Shown: piece after piece, positions 46,142 through 55,430 of the stretch
Position numbering within the stretch: the first letter of the stretch is position 1
Layout of the letters: each line of letters begins with the position of its first letter
Assembly: GCA_965218775.1 (NCBI GenBank)
Contig: CBDCLS010000006.1
Coordinates: 1,550,001-1,614,000, forward strand
Length of the DNA: 64,000 nucleotides
Origin: CAUZIZ01 sp965218775
Lineage (GTDB): Bacteria > Acidobacteriota > UBA6911 > RPQK01 > JAJDTT01
Direction: 5' to 3'
Notes under the pieces: model-generated
Told to the model about the DNA's origin: nothing
Database searches by the model: none
What the model saw: the letters and a program-made list of their open reading frames with translations, nothing else
Position numbers and translations under genes: made by a program

Positions 46142-46327
46142 GAGTTCTGATAGTTCAAGCCAACTTTCCTGGTCAACTGAAGGTTCGACTTGACCGATCC
46201 TAAGCGGGTGCTTTTGCCCTTGTTTCAGGGTTACAATAGAGAACGAGCTACCCTGGTTACGGTGCTCGGAAGAGGAGGTTCCTCGAAGGGTTCGTTGAAA
46301 ACTGCCCGTCCCCGAAGTGATTGAGGT

Positions 46328-46368
46328 GGTACCCAGGAGTGTGGAAGCATTCCTTGTTGTACCTTTTT
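46328..46368 (+). terminator. Strong intrinsic terminator or small-RNA 3' end
   Basis: ggtac-c-caggagtg-tggaag-cattccttg-tt-gtacc followed by five T residues. The stem has about 13 pairs. It could end the bat operon or a small RNA encoded in 46142-46328. The whole gap 46142-46524 (383 bp) has no visible protein gene. Confidence 0.55.
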
Positions 46369-46524
46369 CGGGGTGAAGAACCTTCTTCCGATTCGCATCA
46401 GAGTAGCTCGTTACGGTAGCAGCGGACCCGGCGAGCACAGAGACCGCGCGGGGAGCCGGGGAGGTGGCTTTTGCCCCCACGCAATCTCTGGCTTCCGGGT
46501 TCGCTACTCAGCTGTGTCTGCCCA

Positions 46525-47040
46525 TCAGACGCCTCCACCATCGTCGACCACATCCGTTTCTGGCGGGTCGGTAGGTGTGTGCAGCAGCCGCAGCGCCGAG
46601 AAGGCGTGGATGACGGGACGAAGTCTAGCCGCAGCCTGAAGTATCTCCATTTTCCTGAGCTGTTCGTCATCCAGCATGTCGCCAAACTCTTGCCTGTAGG
46701 CCGCGTAGCATCGACGGATGTCCTGCTTTAACGCGTGGATCTCGATCACCAGGTCGCCGATCTCCTCACTCGGGGCACCCTGGTACAGCGCTTTGAGTTG
46801 CGCCTTGAGTTCTTTCAAGGCTTTGTGTCTCGGTGAGACGCACTCCCTCAGGAGCTGCCTGAGTTCGATGAAGCGGGCCACTTGAGGTGGGGACATATCC
46901 AGGTACCGCACCATGATGCGTACGGGTTTCCGAATGTCAGACCCGTCCTCAGGGGGCTCGGACCCGCCAAGTAATGACAGGCTCATCATGCAGATTGCCG
47001 CCCATCCGATTGTCGAATTACGAAAGAATTGCTTATTCAT
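46525..47040 (-). CDS. Spy/CpxP-like exported protein (second of pair)
   Basis: 171 residues. An N-terminal signal (STIGWAAICMMSLSLLGG) precedes an all-helical region: VRYLDMSPPQVARFIELRQL, a basic amphipathic stretch, EEIGDLVIEIHALKQDIRR and FGDMLDDEQLRKMEIL. The layout of charged helical hairpins with L-x-x-x-Q-type turns resembles periplasmic Spy/CpxP/ZraP chaperones and metal-resistance proteins. It is the last gene of a four-gene ECF sigma operon. The exact family is not certain. Confidence 0.6.
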   Translation of the reverse strand: MNKQFFRNSTIGWAAICMMSLSLLGGSEPPEDGSDIRKPVRIMVRYLDMSPPQVARFIELRQLLRECVSPRHKALKELKAQLKALYQGAPSEEIGDLVIEIHALKQDIRRCYAAYRQEFGDMLDDEQLRKMEILQAAARLRPVIHAFSALRLLHTPTDPPETDVVDDGGGV

Positions 47041-47084
47041 TGAAATGATCTCCTCGTATTCTTGAGTTCAACGTTCAGTAACAC

Positions 47085-47552
47085 TCACGGACGACGGTCA
47101 GTTCGGGGCTGAAAACGTCGGCGATTCTGATCACGACGATTCTGCTGGCGCCTTTTCAGGCGCTCCAACCTAAAGACCTGTTCCTTCGTGAGCTTCCTCT
47201 TGATTCGGACCGCGAGAATCAGCTGTGCGCGCTTGATCCTCCTCTCGAGGTCCAGGACCTGATCCAATTGAGCTAACAGCTCGTCGTCATTGGTATCAGG
47301 ATCTCGCATCAGGACCGCCAACTTTTCCACGGTTCCCTGAAGCTCCCACTGCAAAGACGTGAACTCGGATTGGGCGCGAATTACTTCCGCCTTAATGTAT
47401 TCCCCTTGTTCATCCGTCAGTTGCAGGGCTTGCCGGTGGCGCATGATCAGGTCCGGCCGAACCAGATAGCGCTCCAGCACATTGGGGTTAAGGTCTTGGG
47501 CCCAGACCCCACCCAACTGAAGAACGGTAATTATTGCGACTAGTTTTTTCAT
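47085..47552 (-). CDS. Spy/CpxP-like exported protein (first of pair)
   Basis: 155 residues. A signal peptide (LVAIITVLQLGGVWAQ) precedes helices with the LTxxQ motif twice (QLTDEQ near residue 45 and KLTKEQ near 124), the hallmark of the Spy/CpxP family. The C-terminus is very Arg/Gln-rich. Such periplasmic proteins bind unfolded proteins or metal under envelope stress. It lies 52 bp after the membrane protein at 47605 in the sigma operon. Confidence 0.65.
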   Translation of the reverse strand: MKKLVAIITVLQLGGVWAQDLNPNVLERYLVRPDLIMRHRQALQLTDEQGEYIKAEVIRAQSEFTSLQWELQGTVEKLAVLMRDPDTNDDELLAQLDQVLDLERRIKRAQLILAVRIKRKLTKEQVFRLERLKRRQQNRRDQNRRRFQPRTDRRP

Positions 47553-47604
47553 TTCTCCCCCCCTGGGTTCCTGATCGCTAGCGTCTGAATACTCAAGTGC
47601 TCTC

Positions 47605-47967
47605 CTACCATGCGCTCTCTCCAGTCCAAATGGTGGCTCCGGTTTCGAGCTTCGGAAGTGTCGTCACCAGCTGATCCTCTGGCACATTCAGCAGGAAATT
47701 TGTCGGGGACTGCCAGTCGTAGAGTGAAGCCGTAGGCGCCGGCGCAGCCGGCGGACGCGCAAATTCCAACAAGACCGGAGCGCTGGCCACGAGAAGCAAA
47801 ACCAGTGCAACTGCAGCCGAGTACCGAAACACAGGGAGCAGGTATTGCCAGCGAGAAGCTCGAGGAGCATTCAATACCTCATGGAAGGAAGGAGCTTGAG
47901 ACTCTTCCTCTTCCCGAAGCTGCTTAAATAAGTGCTCGATTTTGGTGTCGTTCCACTTCGTGGTCAT
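47605..47967 (-). CDS. Small single-helix membrane protein, probable anti-sigma factor
   Basis: 120 residues. A cytoplasmic N-terminal part (KIEHLFKQLREEEESQAPSF) is followed by one membrane helix (YSAAVALVLLLVASAPVLLEF) and a short outside tail. It overlaps the sigma gene by 44 bp, the classic arrangement for ECF anti-sigma factors. There is no zinc-finger motif, so the assignment rests on layout and position. Confidence 0.65.
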   Translation of the reverse strand: MTTKWNDTKIEHLFKQLREEEESQAPSFHEVLNAPRASRWQYLLPVFRYSAAVALVLLLVASAPVLLEFARPPAAPAPTASLYDWQSPTNFLLNVPEDQLVTTLPKLETGATIWTGESAW

Positions 47968-48475
47968 GGTGTAGTCCTGATTTCTCGATTTCTTCCTTCA
48001 GCCTATTCTTACCGCGATGGTAGTGCGTTCGGGCGGAGCCCACCGAAACTCCCATCACCCCTGCTGCTTCTTCTACGGTGAGGTCATGGTAGAAGACAAG
48101 CTCCAAGACCTGCCGTTGCCGTTGCGACAAGTCGGCGAGTATCTGCCGCATAAGTGTGCGCAGCTGGGATCGATAGATGCTATCCACAGAGACCGGCTTG
48201 ACCGCCGGCAGCTCGGTGGTAGCCACCTGCAGGTGTCGCAGGCTTCGAAGGAGCTTCCGCTTCGCCTTACTAGCAGTGTTACGAACGGCTGAAAACAGCC
48301 AGGTCTTGAAAATGGACCGCTCTTCGAAGGAAGCACTTCGCTCCAAGACGTTGAGATAAACGGTCTGGAGCACATCTTCTGCTTCGTCCTGGTCTCCGTT
48401 GCAGCAAAAGAGAGCCCAACGGTATGCTGACGTGTGATGGTTTTCTAGTAACATTCTGAGCTTAGCCTGCTCCAT
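47924..48475 (-). CDS. ECF RNA polymerase sigma factor
   Basis: 183 residues. Region 2 (DQDEAEDVLQTVYLNVLERS, then IFKTWLFSAVRNTASKAKR) reads the -10 element. Region 4 (LSQRQRQVLELVFYHDLTVEEAAGVMGVSVGSARTHYHRG) reads the -35. It directs a four-gene operon with the overlapping membrane protein and two Spy-like proteins, which suggests an envelope-stress regulon. A TTGACA lies about 28 bp upstream of the start codon but has no good -10 partner. Confidence 0.93.
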   Translation of the reverse strand: MEQAKLRMLLENHHTSAYRWALFCCNGDQDEAEDVLQTVYLNVLERSASFEERSIFKTWLFSAVRNTASKAKRKLLRSLRHLQVATTELPAVKPVSVDSIYRSQLRTLMRQILADLSQRQRQVLELVFYHDLTVEEAAGVMGVSVGSARTHYHRGKNRLKEEIEKSGLHHDHEVERHQNRALI

Positions 48476-48601
48476 TACATTCAGAAATCACTCGACATCC
48501 ACTGTCAACAGCATTAGTCCCATCAGCAAGTGTTTTATATGACACGTCTCCTTCGAATTCCTGCGATAGCTGCATTTTCGAGGCTAGCCAGCGCTGCGCC
48601 G

Positions 48602-48727
48602 GATCATTCTTAAGGAAACTTTGGGTCCGGCGTAGCGGTGGGCTCCAGGCCGCCGTCCGAGACAAAGGCTCGGAAGAATAAGACTTCGGCCTGGAGGCCA
48701 AAGCTACGTTCGCCAATGAAGTTTCAG
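48602..48727 (+). repeat. Family-1 compound hairpin repeat, copy D
   Basis: The whole element runs from gatcattcttaaggaaactt to gaagtttcag. It ends two bases from the stop codon of the minus-strand gene at 48729 and lies upstream of the sigma operon. Confidence 0.88.
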
Positions 48728-48728
48728 G

Positions 48729-51700
48729 CTAGGGAGCTGAACCTCTTTCCAGGAAGGCAAATAGGTCAACCAGATCGCTAAGACCCATTGTGTCGAGCAG
48801 ATCCTCGGGCATGATCGAGACCTGGGAAAGGCGATTGTCGACGATATCTTTCTTGTCCAGCTCGATCCGCTCTCCGCTGGCGGTGATCAGGATCAGGCTG
48901 GAGTCGGAGTCTCCTGCGACCATGCCGGTCACGGTCTCGTTGTTTTTCAAATCCACCACCACACCGGTGTACTGATCCGAAATCACTCGGGAGGGATACA
49001 TGATGGACTCCAGGATCTCGCCCCGTCGAAATCGTTTGACCGCCGTCGACAGATCGGGTCCACCACCGCGACCCACCTTCCCAAACACGTGGCAATTGGC
49101 GCATTTGGCCCGGCGAAAGACGATGCGTCCTTTGTCCACGTCTCCTTGCTCGTAACTCATGGGGTCGAGTTCCAGATACCCGCTGAGTTCAGCAAGACTC
49201 ATCTGCCCCAGGGGATTACGCTCTTCGGCTTCGTCGCTCTTCGCCTCTGTCATGAGCTCTCGAGCCCGACGGGCTTGTTCTGCCAGGAAACGTTTCTTCC
49301 GGCCCTCAGCCTGGGAGCGCTCTTCAGGCTCTAAAAGTGTGAGCGTGTCTTGCCAAAGATTTTCCACGAAGCCTGCCATGCTGGCCGCTCCTGCCATCTC
49401 TCGTCCCCGGTCGAACCAGTCTACCAACCGTCTTCGCAGCTGCGCGTTCCAGCCCTTCCCGATCTCTCTCAAAGCGTAGACGGTATTGATCTCGTCTTCC
49501 TGGGAGCACTCCGGATCGAGCCGGTCGAGCATGGCCTCGATCGATCCAGGGGGCTGCAGGTAGGCCAGAAGCAACTCCAGCTCACGGTTGAGCAGATGGT
49601 CCTCGGAGGGATAGCGTTTCAGTAGTCTCGGTCCTACCTTGGAGATAAATTGGTGGCGCGGGCCACTGCTCGCCGCCGGACTACGGATCAAGGCCAATTG
49701 GCAAATCCGGAGATAGCTGAAGAGGGAGGCCTCATTGGGCAAAGGCTTGCTGTATTCGGTTAGCCTCTCAAAAACAGCGTCCGCCCCAGCGGGATCAGTC
49801 TGGGTATGGACCATTGCCAGGAGTCCCTCCAGGGCGCGCCAGGTGTGCTTCTTGATGCTGTCGGCGAGAACCAGCGGAGTCCAGGAATCCCGGGGCAGGC
49901 GCTGCAGCACCAGCCGAGCCGCATAGCGAACGAAACGGTCCGGGTGGTCGAGCAGCTCGAACAACCGTTTGGAAAGCTGGTCTCCTTTTACGATCTGGCT
50001 GCTGTCCCCAGGCGCGTTTCGGAGCAGTGATTCGCAAGCCCTGCGGATCACCAGCGGGTCGCTGTCGTCAAGGCTCTGAAGCAGGATCAAATAGGTCTGC
50101 TTCAGGGAATGGGTTCCCAAGAGGAGGACGGCGGCAGCTCTCGCTTCCGGGGACCTGTCCTCTGCTAAAGAGCTCAACAGTGCCACATCGGGCTGCGGTC
50201 CCATGACCTGCAGCAGTTCCAAGGCCCGAACCCTGTTGCTGGCAACGCTTTGCATGTCTTGCACGATTTCAAGGAGGCCGGTTTCCCAGGCCATGCCCAG
50301 TTCTTCCCGAAGGGTGGAGATTCTATGGCGTGCCCAGGCCGAGCGGTGCATTGGCTGCTCGAGGACTGCGGCAATACCCGTTTTTTCGCTCCTGGCGGCG
50401 TTGCGATCGGCTCCCTTCCAAGCGACCCGGTAGAGGCCCCCGGTTGTAGATCTTCCTCCCGCCGAAAAATAGAGCAGGCCGTCTGGTCCGATGTCCAGAT
50501 CGGTGACATTGAGTGGCTGGCCCTGAACGAAATCGATACTGGAGCTACTGTAGGAGGCTCCTTGCTTTTCGGGAAAGCTCACTCGAATACGGCCGCGAGA
50601 CCAATCGCCCAGGAAGAGTGCTCCCTGGTACTTCTCGGGGTAGGTATCGTGATGGTAGAAGGCGATTCCGACCGGGGAGCCTCGCCCCAGACTTTCGATA
50701 CCAGGGAGAGTCTCAGGATAGTGCTCCGGAAATTTGCCCGATCCTGTCCGCCAGCCGTAGTCGGCTCCTGGTGTGCAGTGAAGCACACGAATGGGTCGAT
50801 ACCAGGGCAGCCCGAAGTCCCATTCCATGTCGGAATCGAAGGTGAAGAGCTCTCCCTGATCGTCGATGTCAAAGTCGAAGGCGTTCCGAAAACCGCCGTT
50901 GATCTGGCTCCACTTGTTCCTTTCCAGATCCAGGCGGTGCAGGGTCCCAGCCGGTGCCCAGATTGTATTGGCATGTCCCCTCGGATCCAGGTAGCGTTCC
51001 AGAAGATGGTCTTCCTTCAGCCCACGGGAGGGCGATTCAGGGTCGATAGGGACGTCCGGGTAGGAGTGGTTCCCGTACATAACGTAGAGGCTTCCGTCGA
51101 ATCCGGTGCGAATCGCATGGGGGCCGTGTTCGCCGATTTGTCCCCGCGAGGCTGCGATCAATTCCACCTCGTCGGCCTGGTTGTCACGGTCCAGGTCCCG
51201 GAGGCGATAGAGACCTGAACCCTTGGGTCCCTTGGAGTTTACGAGGAGATCGCCTGGCCCCAGAAAGTGTATCCCGTGGGCTGTTTGAATCTCGCTGGAA
51301 AAGTTCTCCATCGATTCGTATTTTCCATCGTCGTCGTCATCGATCAGCGTGTGTATTCCACCGTGTTCGAAGGCAACGACCGGCCGTCCAAGGTGATCGA
51401 AGGAGAGGTTCACGACCGATTCCAAGAGGTCCTCAGTTACCACCGTTTCTACCTCGAAGCCTTCGAGAGCAGTGAAACGGTGTTGCAGCGCGTAGGCTCG
51501 CTCCGTCGGTTTTCGCTTGGACTCGTCGCTGCTGAGATCCTTGATTTCGATGTCCTTGAACCTGGCCTGCATCGGGTCACCGGTGTGGAGCTGCAAGGCG
51601 ATGATACCCTCGCTGGCACCCTCCGGGTCTTCGATTTCGCAGACCACCTGACCATTCAGGATCATCTTGATACGGTCGTCCTGACAGTGGATCTCATAAA

Positions 51701-52184
51701 GGTTCCAGTCGTCGAGGCGCGCGACGGAGTTGATGTCCGCCTGCTCCTGCGGAGTCAGGCGCTTCCAGTACTCCATGATTCCTCGACCGCCCTCGTCGTA
51801 CAACATGCCGAAGTATTTCTCGACGGCAACATCAGCCTGATAGCCCTTGACCACATAGTCGGGAAACTGTTCTCCGCGAAACTGGATTCCACTGTTTCCG
51901 TTCTGCAGTTTGACCGATACCCGCAAGACGAAGTCAGAATAGGAGGTTCGGGTGGACAGAAAGCTATTGTGGGAGAGCTTCACTTGTTCGGTAGAACCGA
52001 CGATGACACCATCGACGACTGTCCAAAGGCGCGAATCTCCCCGCCAACCCGACAAGTCCCGACCGTTGAAGAGGGATACAAACTCTGCCTCCGGACCATT
52101 CTCCTGTTGGCAGGAAGGAAGCAAGGTGAGTGAAAAAAGGAGGAGAACAAGAACGGGTGCAGAAAGAAGGTGTTTAGTTGACAT
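48729..52184 (-). CDS. Large secreted DUF1080 - propeller dehydrogenase - HEAT - cytochrome c fusion (PVC-type haem protein)
   Basis: 1151 residues. Lipobox LLPSC (Cys25), then DUF1080 (about 30-225: FVSLFNGRDLSGWRG, NSGIQFRGEQF). A PVC-type propeller follows (about 240-600: VAFEHGGIHTLIDDDDDGKY, GPHAIRTGFDGSLYVMYGNH), then a HEAT-like helical region to about 980, and a C-terminal c-type haem domain with CANCH at about 1028-1032 followed by GRGGGPDLS. Known relatives oxidise sugars and pass electrons to the haem. ATG at 52184 gives the lipoprotein start; the frame runs on to 52238. The DUF1501 gene is upstream. Confidence 0.88.
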   Translation of the reverse strand: MSTKHLLSAPVLVLLLFSLTLLPSCQQENGPEAEFVSLFNGRDLSGWRGDSRLWTVVDGVIVGSTEQVKLSHNSFLSTRTSYSDFVLRVSVKLQNGNSGIQFRGEQFPDYVVKGYQADVAVEKYFGMLYDEGGRGIMEYWKRLTPQEQADINSVARLDDWNLYEIHCQDDRIKMILNGQVVCEIEDPEGASEGIIALQLHTGDPMQARFKDIEIKDLSSDESKRKPTERAYALQHRFTALEGFEVETVVTEDLLESVVNLSFDHLGRPVVAFEHGGIHTLIDDDDDGKYESMENFSSEIQTAHGIHFLGPGDLLVNSKGPKGSGLYRLRDLDRDNQADEVELIAASRGQIGEHGPHAIRTGFDGSLYVMYGNHSYPDVPIDPESPSRGLKEDHLLERYLDPRGHANTIWAPAGTLHRLDLERNKWSQINGGFRNAFDFDIDDQGELFTFDSDMEWDFGLPWYRPIRVLHCTPGADYGWRTGSGKFPEHYPETLPGIESLGRGSPVGIAFYHHDTYPEKYQGALFLGDWSRGRIRVSFPEKQGASYSSSSIDFVQGQPLNVTDLDIGPDGLLYFSAGGRSTTGGLYRVAWKGADRNAARSEKTGIAAVLEQPMHRSAWARHRISTLREELGMAWETGLLEIVQDMQSVASNRVRALELLQVMGPQPDVALLSSLAEDRSPEARAAAVLLLGTHSLKQTYLILLQSLDDSDPLVIRRACESLLRNAPGDSSQIVKGDQLSKRLFELLDHPDRFVRYAARLVLQRLPRDSWTPLVLADSIKKHTWRALEGLLAMVHTQTDPAGADAVFERLTEYSKPLPNEASLFSYLRICQLALIRSPAASSGPRHQFISKVGPRLLKRYPSEDHLLNRELELLLAYLQPPGSIEAMLDRLDPECSQEDEINTVYALREIGKGWNAQLRRRLVDWFDRGREMAGAASMAGFVENLWQDTLTLLEPEERSQAEGRKKRFLAEQARRARELMTEAKSDEAEERNPLGQMSLAELSGYLELDPMSYEQGDVDKGRIVFRRAKCANCHVFGKVGRGGGPDLSTAVKRFRRGEILESIMYPSRVISDQYTGVVVDLKNNETVTGMVAGDSDSSLILITASGERIELDKKDIVDNRLSQVSIMPEDLLDTMGLSDLVDLFAFLERGSAP

Positions 52185-52200
52185 AGAGTTCGATTCTAAG

Positions 52201-52410
52201 CACCAAGATACAAGACACAAGATACAAACAAGTTCCAAGCATCAAATTTCAAACACCCGGTTGACCTAGTTTAGCGGTGGGCAGGTGGAGTTTGACTCCA
52301 GAATCTCAAAACGCCCCGGACGTGTCGACCGCCAATCCAGTTATTGGGAAATTGATGCTTGGAACTTGGAACTTGGGACTTGTTTGTATCTTGTCTCTTG
52401 TATCTTGGGA
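52201..52410. repeat. Family-3 inverted-repeat pair (about 54-bp and 63-bp arms)
   Basis: The plus arm 52201-52254 (aagatacaaacaagttccaa, then gcatcaaatttcaaa) faces the minus arm 52348-52410 (attgatgcttggaacttgga, then tgtttgtatcttg). The loop between them differs from that of the second pair at 55167-55373, so the arms are conserved and the loop is not. Confidence 0.7.
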
Positions 52411-52432
52411 TTTCCGCGGTTCCTCCGCGGTG

Positions 52433-53785
52433 TTAGATCAACTCGTCAATCGGGTGTCCGGTCCCGTCGCCGATCGAATTTGCAATCTTGACAGGACGTC
52501 CGATTGGACTCATGTATTCCTTGTGCCAGTCGATTCCGAAGGCCTTATAGATGGTCGCGAAAATGTCACCCATCGTGACCTCGCGCTCCGCCACGTACCC
52601 TCCGGTTTCGTCGCTGGCACCGACGATTTGACCACCGCGAATCCCCCCACCTCCCAGGGCCAGGGACCAGCATTGGGGCCAGTGATCTCGTCCAGCCTTG
52701 GTGTTGAAGTGGGGCGTTCGGCCGAATTCTCCCATGACGATGACGATGGTCGATTGCAGGAGTCCGCGCTGTTCCAGATCCTCGAGTAATACAGGAAGGC
52801 TCGCGTCCAGTCCGGGTGTCAGCTTCTTCGAGTGTCTCTCGTCGTTGTCCGAGTGAGTATCCCACCCGTTGAGGTTGTGACCTGATGCGGTGATGAAGCG
52901 GGCTCCCGCCTCCACCAGTCTGCGGGCCAGGAGCAAACTCTGACCGAAGCTGGTTCGGCCGTAAGCATCTTTGGTCTTCTCCGATTCCCGGCTCAGGTCG
53001 AAGGCTTCTCTGACTTCCGGCGTCATGATCATCCTCAGAGCCTGCTCGGTGAAGCCGTCCATCTTGGCCCGTTCCGCAGCTTGCATTTGCTGGCGATAGA
53101 GGTCGTCGACGACGTTCAGGAACGATCTTCGGTGCTGAAGGCGCTCGAACGAGAGACTTTTGGGCAGACTGAGATCTGCGACCTGAAATTTCTCCTTACT
53201 GGGATCAGAACCCAATACCATCGGATCGTATGTCGGGCCCAGAAACGCCCCTTTCAGATACTCGCGGTAGTGACCCTGCTTCCAGCCCGGGATAGCCAGA
53301 TGGGGCGGAACCTGGCCGCGAGCCCCCATCTCCTTGGTGATGATCGCACCCAGACTGGGAAACTGCATCGCCGCTGTGGGACGGTGGCCGGTGAAGGCGT
53401 AGTGGGTTCCCTCACCGTGGTTGTTTTCCTCGGTCCGAACCGAGCGGATAAGGGCCAGTTTGTCCATCTGCCCGGCAGTACGCGGCAGCAGCTCGGAAAT
53501 CTGTATTCCGGGCACGTTGGTAGAGATTGCTTTGAAACTGCTGTTCGGCTTTGGATCCCAGGTGTCGACTTGGCTCGGCCCCCCTTCCAACCACACCATG
53601 ATGCAGGACTGAGCTTTAGCGGCTTTGTCGACTTCGACTGCTCCCATTAGACTCTTTGCCCTGAGGTATCCGCTCAAATTCATTCCCAGCAGACTCAGGC
53701 AGCCTGCTCGAATGAAATGACGGCGATTCAGAAGAGATTCGGTAAGCGGTAGACAACCAGCCATCTTCATACTATTGGACTCCAT
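52433..53785 (-). CDS. DUF1501 secreted protein (sulfatase-like fold)
   Basis: 450 residues. A Tat-type signal (NRRHFIRAGCLSLLGMNLSG) is followed by the DUF1501 body: MVWLEGGPSQVDTWDPKPN, HGEGTHYAFTGHRP, VIVMGEFGRTPHFN and GGGGIRGGQIVGASDETGG. The fold is alkaline-phosphatase-like; function is unknown, though the family often pairs with PVC-type haem proteins, as here. It starts at 53785 or 53770. It is divergent from the protease at 54044. Confidence 0.9.
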   Translation of the reverse strand: MESNSMKMAGCLPLTESLLNRRHFIRAGCLSLLGMNLSGYLRAKSLMGAVEVDKAAKAQSCIMVWLEGGPSQVDTWDPKPNSSFKAISTNVPGIQISELLPRTAGQMDKLALIRSVRTEENNHGEGTHYAFTGHRPTAAMQFPSLGAIITKEMGARGQVPPHLAIPGWKQGHYREYLKGAFLGPTYDPMVLGSDPSKEKFQVADLSLPKSLSFERLQHRRSFLNVVDDLYRQQMQAAERAKMDGFTEQALRMIMTPEVREAFDLSRESEKTKDAYGRTSFGQSLLLARRLVEAGARFITASGHNLNGWDTHSDNDERHSKKLTPGLDASLPVLLEDLEQRGLLQSTIVIVMGEFGRTPHFNTKAGRDHWPQCWSLALGGGGIRGGQIVGASDETGGYVAEREVTMGDIFATIYKAFGIDWHKEYMSPIGRPVKIANSIGDGTGHPIDELI

Positions 53786-54043
53786 CTAAAGCTCCTGAAG
53801 GACACGGTGTCAGAGCGAGCGCTTGGAGCACGATGATGATAGGGAAATCGTAACACGATTCCCACGTGCAGTCATAGATGAAAGCATGTGGGCACTGGGC
53901 AGATCGGGGTCTCCGGGGCCCCCAGGAAGGAGCCGCAGGGCATCGTCTTCTCGCCTCTTTGTTTCCAGAAGGGCTATGATGATTCTAGTCGAAAGCAGCT
54001 CAATAAGGTTCGACAAGTCCCCAACAAGGCGGAGGTAAGACTA

Positions 54044-55150
54044 ATGAAGTGGTCGTGGAAGCTGGCGGAGATCGCGGGAATCGGCGTCTATATGCATGCC
54101 ACCTTTCTTCTCCTCATCGGTTGGATTGTGCTGACTTTCTGGAACCAGGGTGGGGGCATTGCGGAGACGCTGGAAGCTGTAATCTTCGTTCTGTCTCTTT
54201 TCGCCTGTGTCGTCCTGCATGAGCTGGGGCACGCTCTCACCGCCAAGCGTTACGGAATCTTGACCCGGGACATCACTCTCTTACCCATCGGTGGCGTGGC
54301 ACGTCTGGAGCGTATGCCTGATGACCCCAAGCAAGAGCTCTGGGTTGCGCTCGCCGGACCCAGCGTGAACGTGGTAATTGCGGCGGTACTCTTTGTGCTC
54401 TTGGCAAGCACGGGTGCCTCGCAATCTTTCTCCCAGCTCGGTGTGGTTACGGGATCCTTCCTGGGCCGCCTGATGGTGGTCAACCTTTTCTTGACAGCCT
54501 TCAATATGCTTCCCGCTTTTCCCATGGATGGGGGCCGCGTCCTACGCGCTTTGTTGGCTACCAGGATGGACTACACCAGGGCCACCGAGATCGCCGCCAG
54601 TCTGGGTCAGGGGATGGCCCTTCTCTTTGGCTTCTTTGGCTTTTTCAGCAATCCGTTCCTACTGTTCATTGCCTTTTTCGTTTGGATTGGCGCCGCCCAG
54701 GAAGCCAACATGGTCAAGATGAAATCGGCTTTGGGCGGGATCCCCGTGAGTCGAGCCATGGTGACCCGATTCCAGATTGTCTCGCCAGATCAGACCTTGG
54801 CCCGGGCAGTGGAGCTGGTCCTCTCTGGCTCGCAGCACGATTTCCCCGTGGTCGACGGCGAGCAAGTTGTGGGTGTTCTGACGCGTGGTGATCTCCTGAG
54901 GGCGCTGGCGGAGCGGGACCAGACAGCCTCGATCGCGGACGTCATGCAGCAGGATTTTCAGGTTGCCGACTCATCTGAGATGCTGGAGTCGGCATTCGCC
55001 CGCCTACAGAGTTGTGATTGCTCTACCCTGCCCGTGCTCCGACTGGGGAAGCTGGTCGGTCTGTTGACCATGGACAACGTTGGCGAGTTTGTCTCGATCC
55101 AGGTAGCCCTGTCGACGTCAGGCAGGCTCCATCGTGCGGTTGAGGCCTGA
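54044..55150 (+). CDS. Site-2 protease (M50) with tandem CBS domains
   Basis: 368 residues, inner membrane. Zinc site HELGH (59-63), then NMLPAFPMDGGR (154-165) supplying the third ligand. Six or so helices precede two CBS domains (about 235-350), which in relatives sense adenine nucleotides. S2P enzymes cut membrane-bound regulators such as anti-sigma factors, so the sigma/anti-sigma pair at 47.6-48.5 kb is a possible but unproven target. The start is chosen for GGAGGT before ATG; the frame extends upstream to 53888. Confidence 0.92.
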   Translation: MKWSWKLAEIAGIGVYMHATFLLLIGWIVLTFWNQGGGIAETLEAVIFVLSLFACVVLHELGHALTAKRYGILTRDITLLPIGGVARLERMPDDPKQELWVALAGPSVNVVIAAVLFVLLASTGASQSFSQLGVVTGSFLGRLMVVNLFLTAFNMLPAFPMDGGRVLRALLATRMDYTRATEIAASLGQGMALLFGFFGFFSNPFLLFIAFFVWIGAAQEANMVKMKSALGGIPVSRAMVTRFQIVSPDQTLARAVELVLSGSQHDFPVVDGEQVVGVLTRGDLLRALAERDQTASIADVMQQDFQVADSSEMLESAFARLQSCDCSTLPVLRLGKLVGLLTMDNVGEFVSIQVALSTSGRLHRAVEA

Positions 55151-55166
55151 GTGGGAAGTTGAAAAC

Positions 55167-55373
55167 TCCAAGATACAAGATACAAACAAATTCCAAGCAC
55201 CAGATCCCAAACCATTTGGAGTCGCCTGGCAACTTCTGTGAGGACTCCGATCGGCAGCATACTCTCTTGTGTTCCCACCGCCGCGCCTCCGCCAGCTTCC
55301 CCAGGCGTCGCCACGTTTGATGCTTGGAATTTGGGATTTGTTTGTATCTTGTATCTTGTGCCTTGGGATTTTG
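55167..55373. repeat. Family-3 inverted-repeat pair, second copy
   Basis: The plus arm 55167-55213 (aagatacaagatacaaacaa, then attccaagcaccagatcccaaa) faces the minus arm 55317-55373 (tgcttggaatttgggatttg, then tttgtatcttgtatcttg). It occupies most of the 280-bp gap after the protease gene. Confidence 0.7.
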
Positions 55374-55430
55374 GTTCGTCAGTTCCCAGAACTTTCTCTT
55401 CGGCGTGGATGATTCTAGAATAGACGCTCC

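Noticed and set aside
46305..46370. T-box-like ggtggtacc next to a terminator
   Set aside because: The match is only a few bases, no specifier stem was found, and no aminoacyl-tRNA or amino-acid gene follows.
48462..48716. Frame beginning MANVALASRPKSYSS in the family-1 repeats (also in copies B, C and E)
   Set aside because: The same peptide recurs only because the repeat recurs; it ends at random in the flanking DNA, so it is not a gene.
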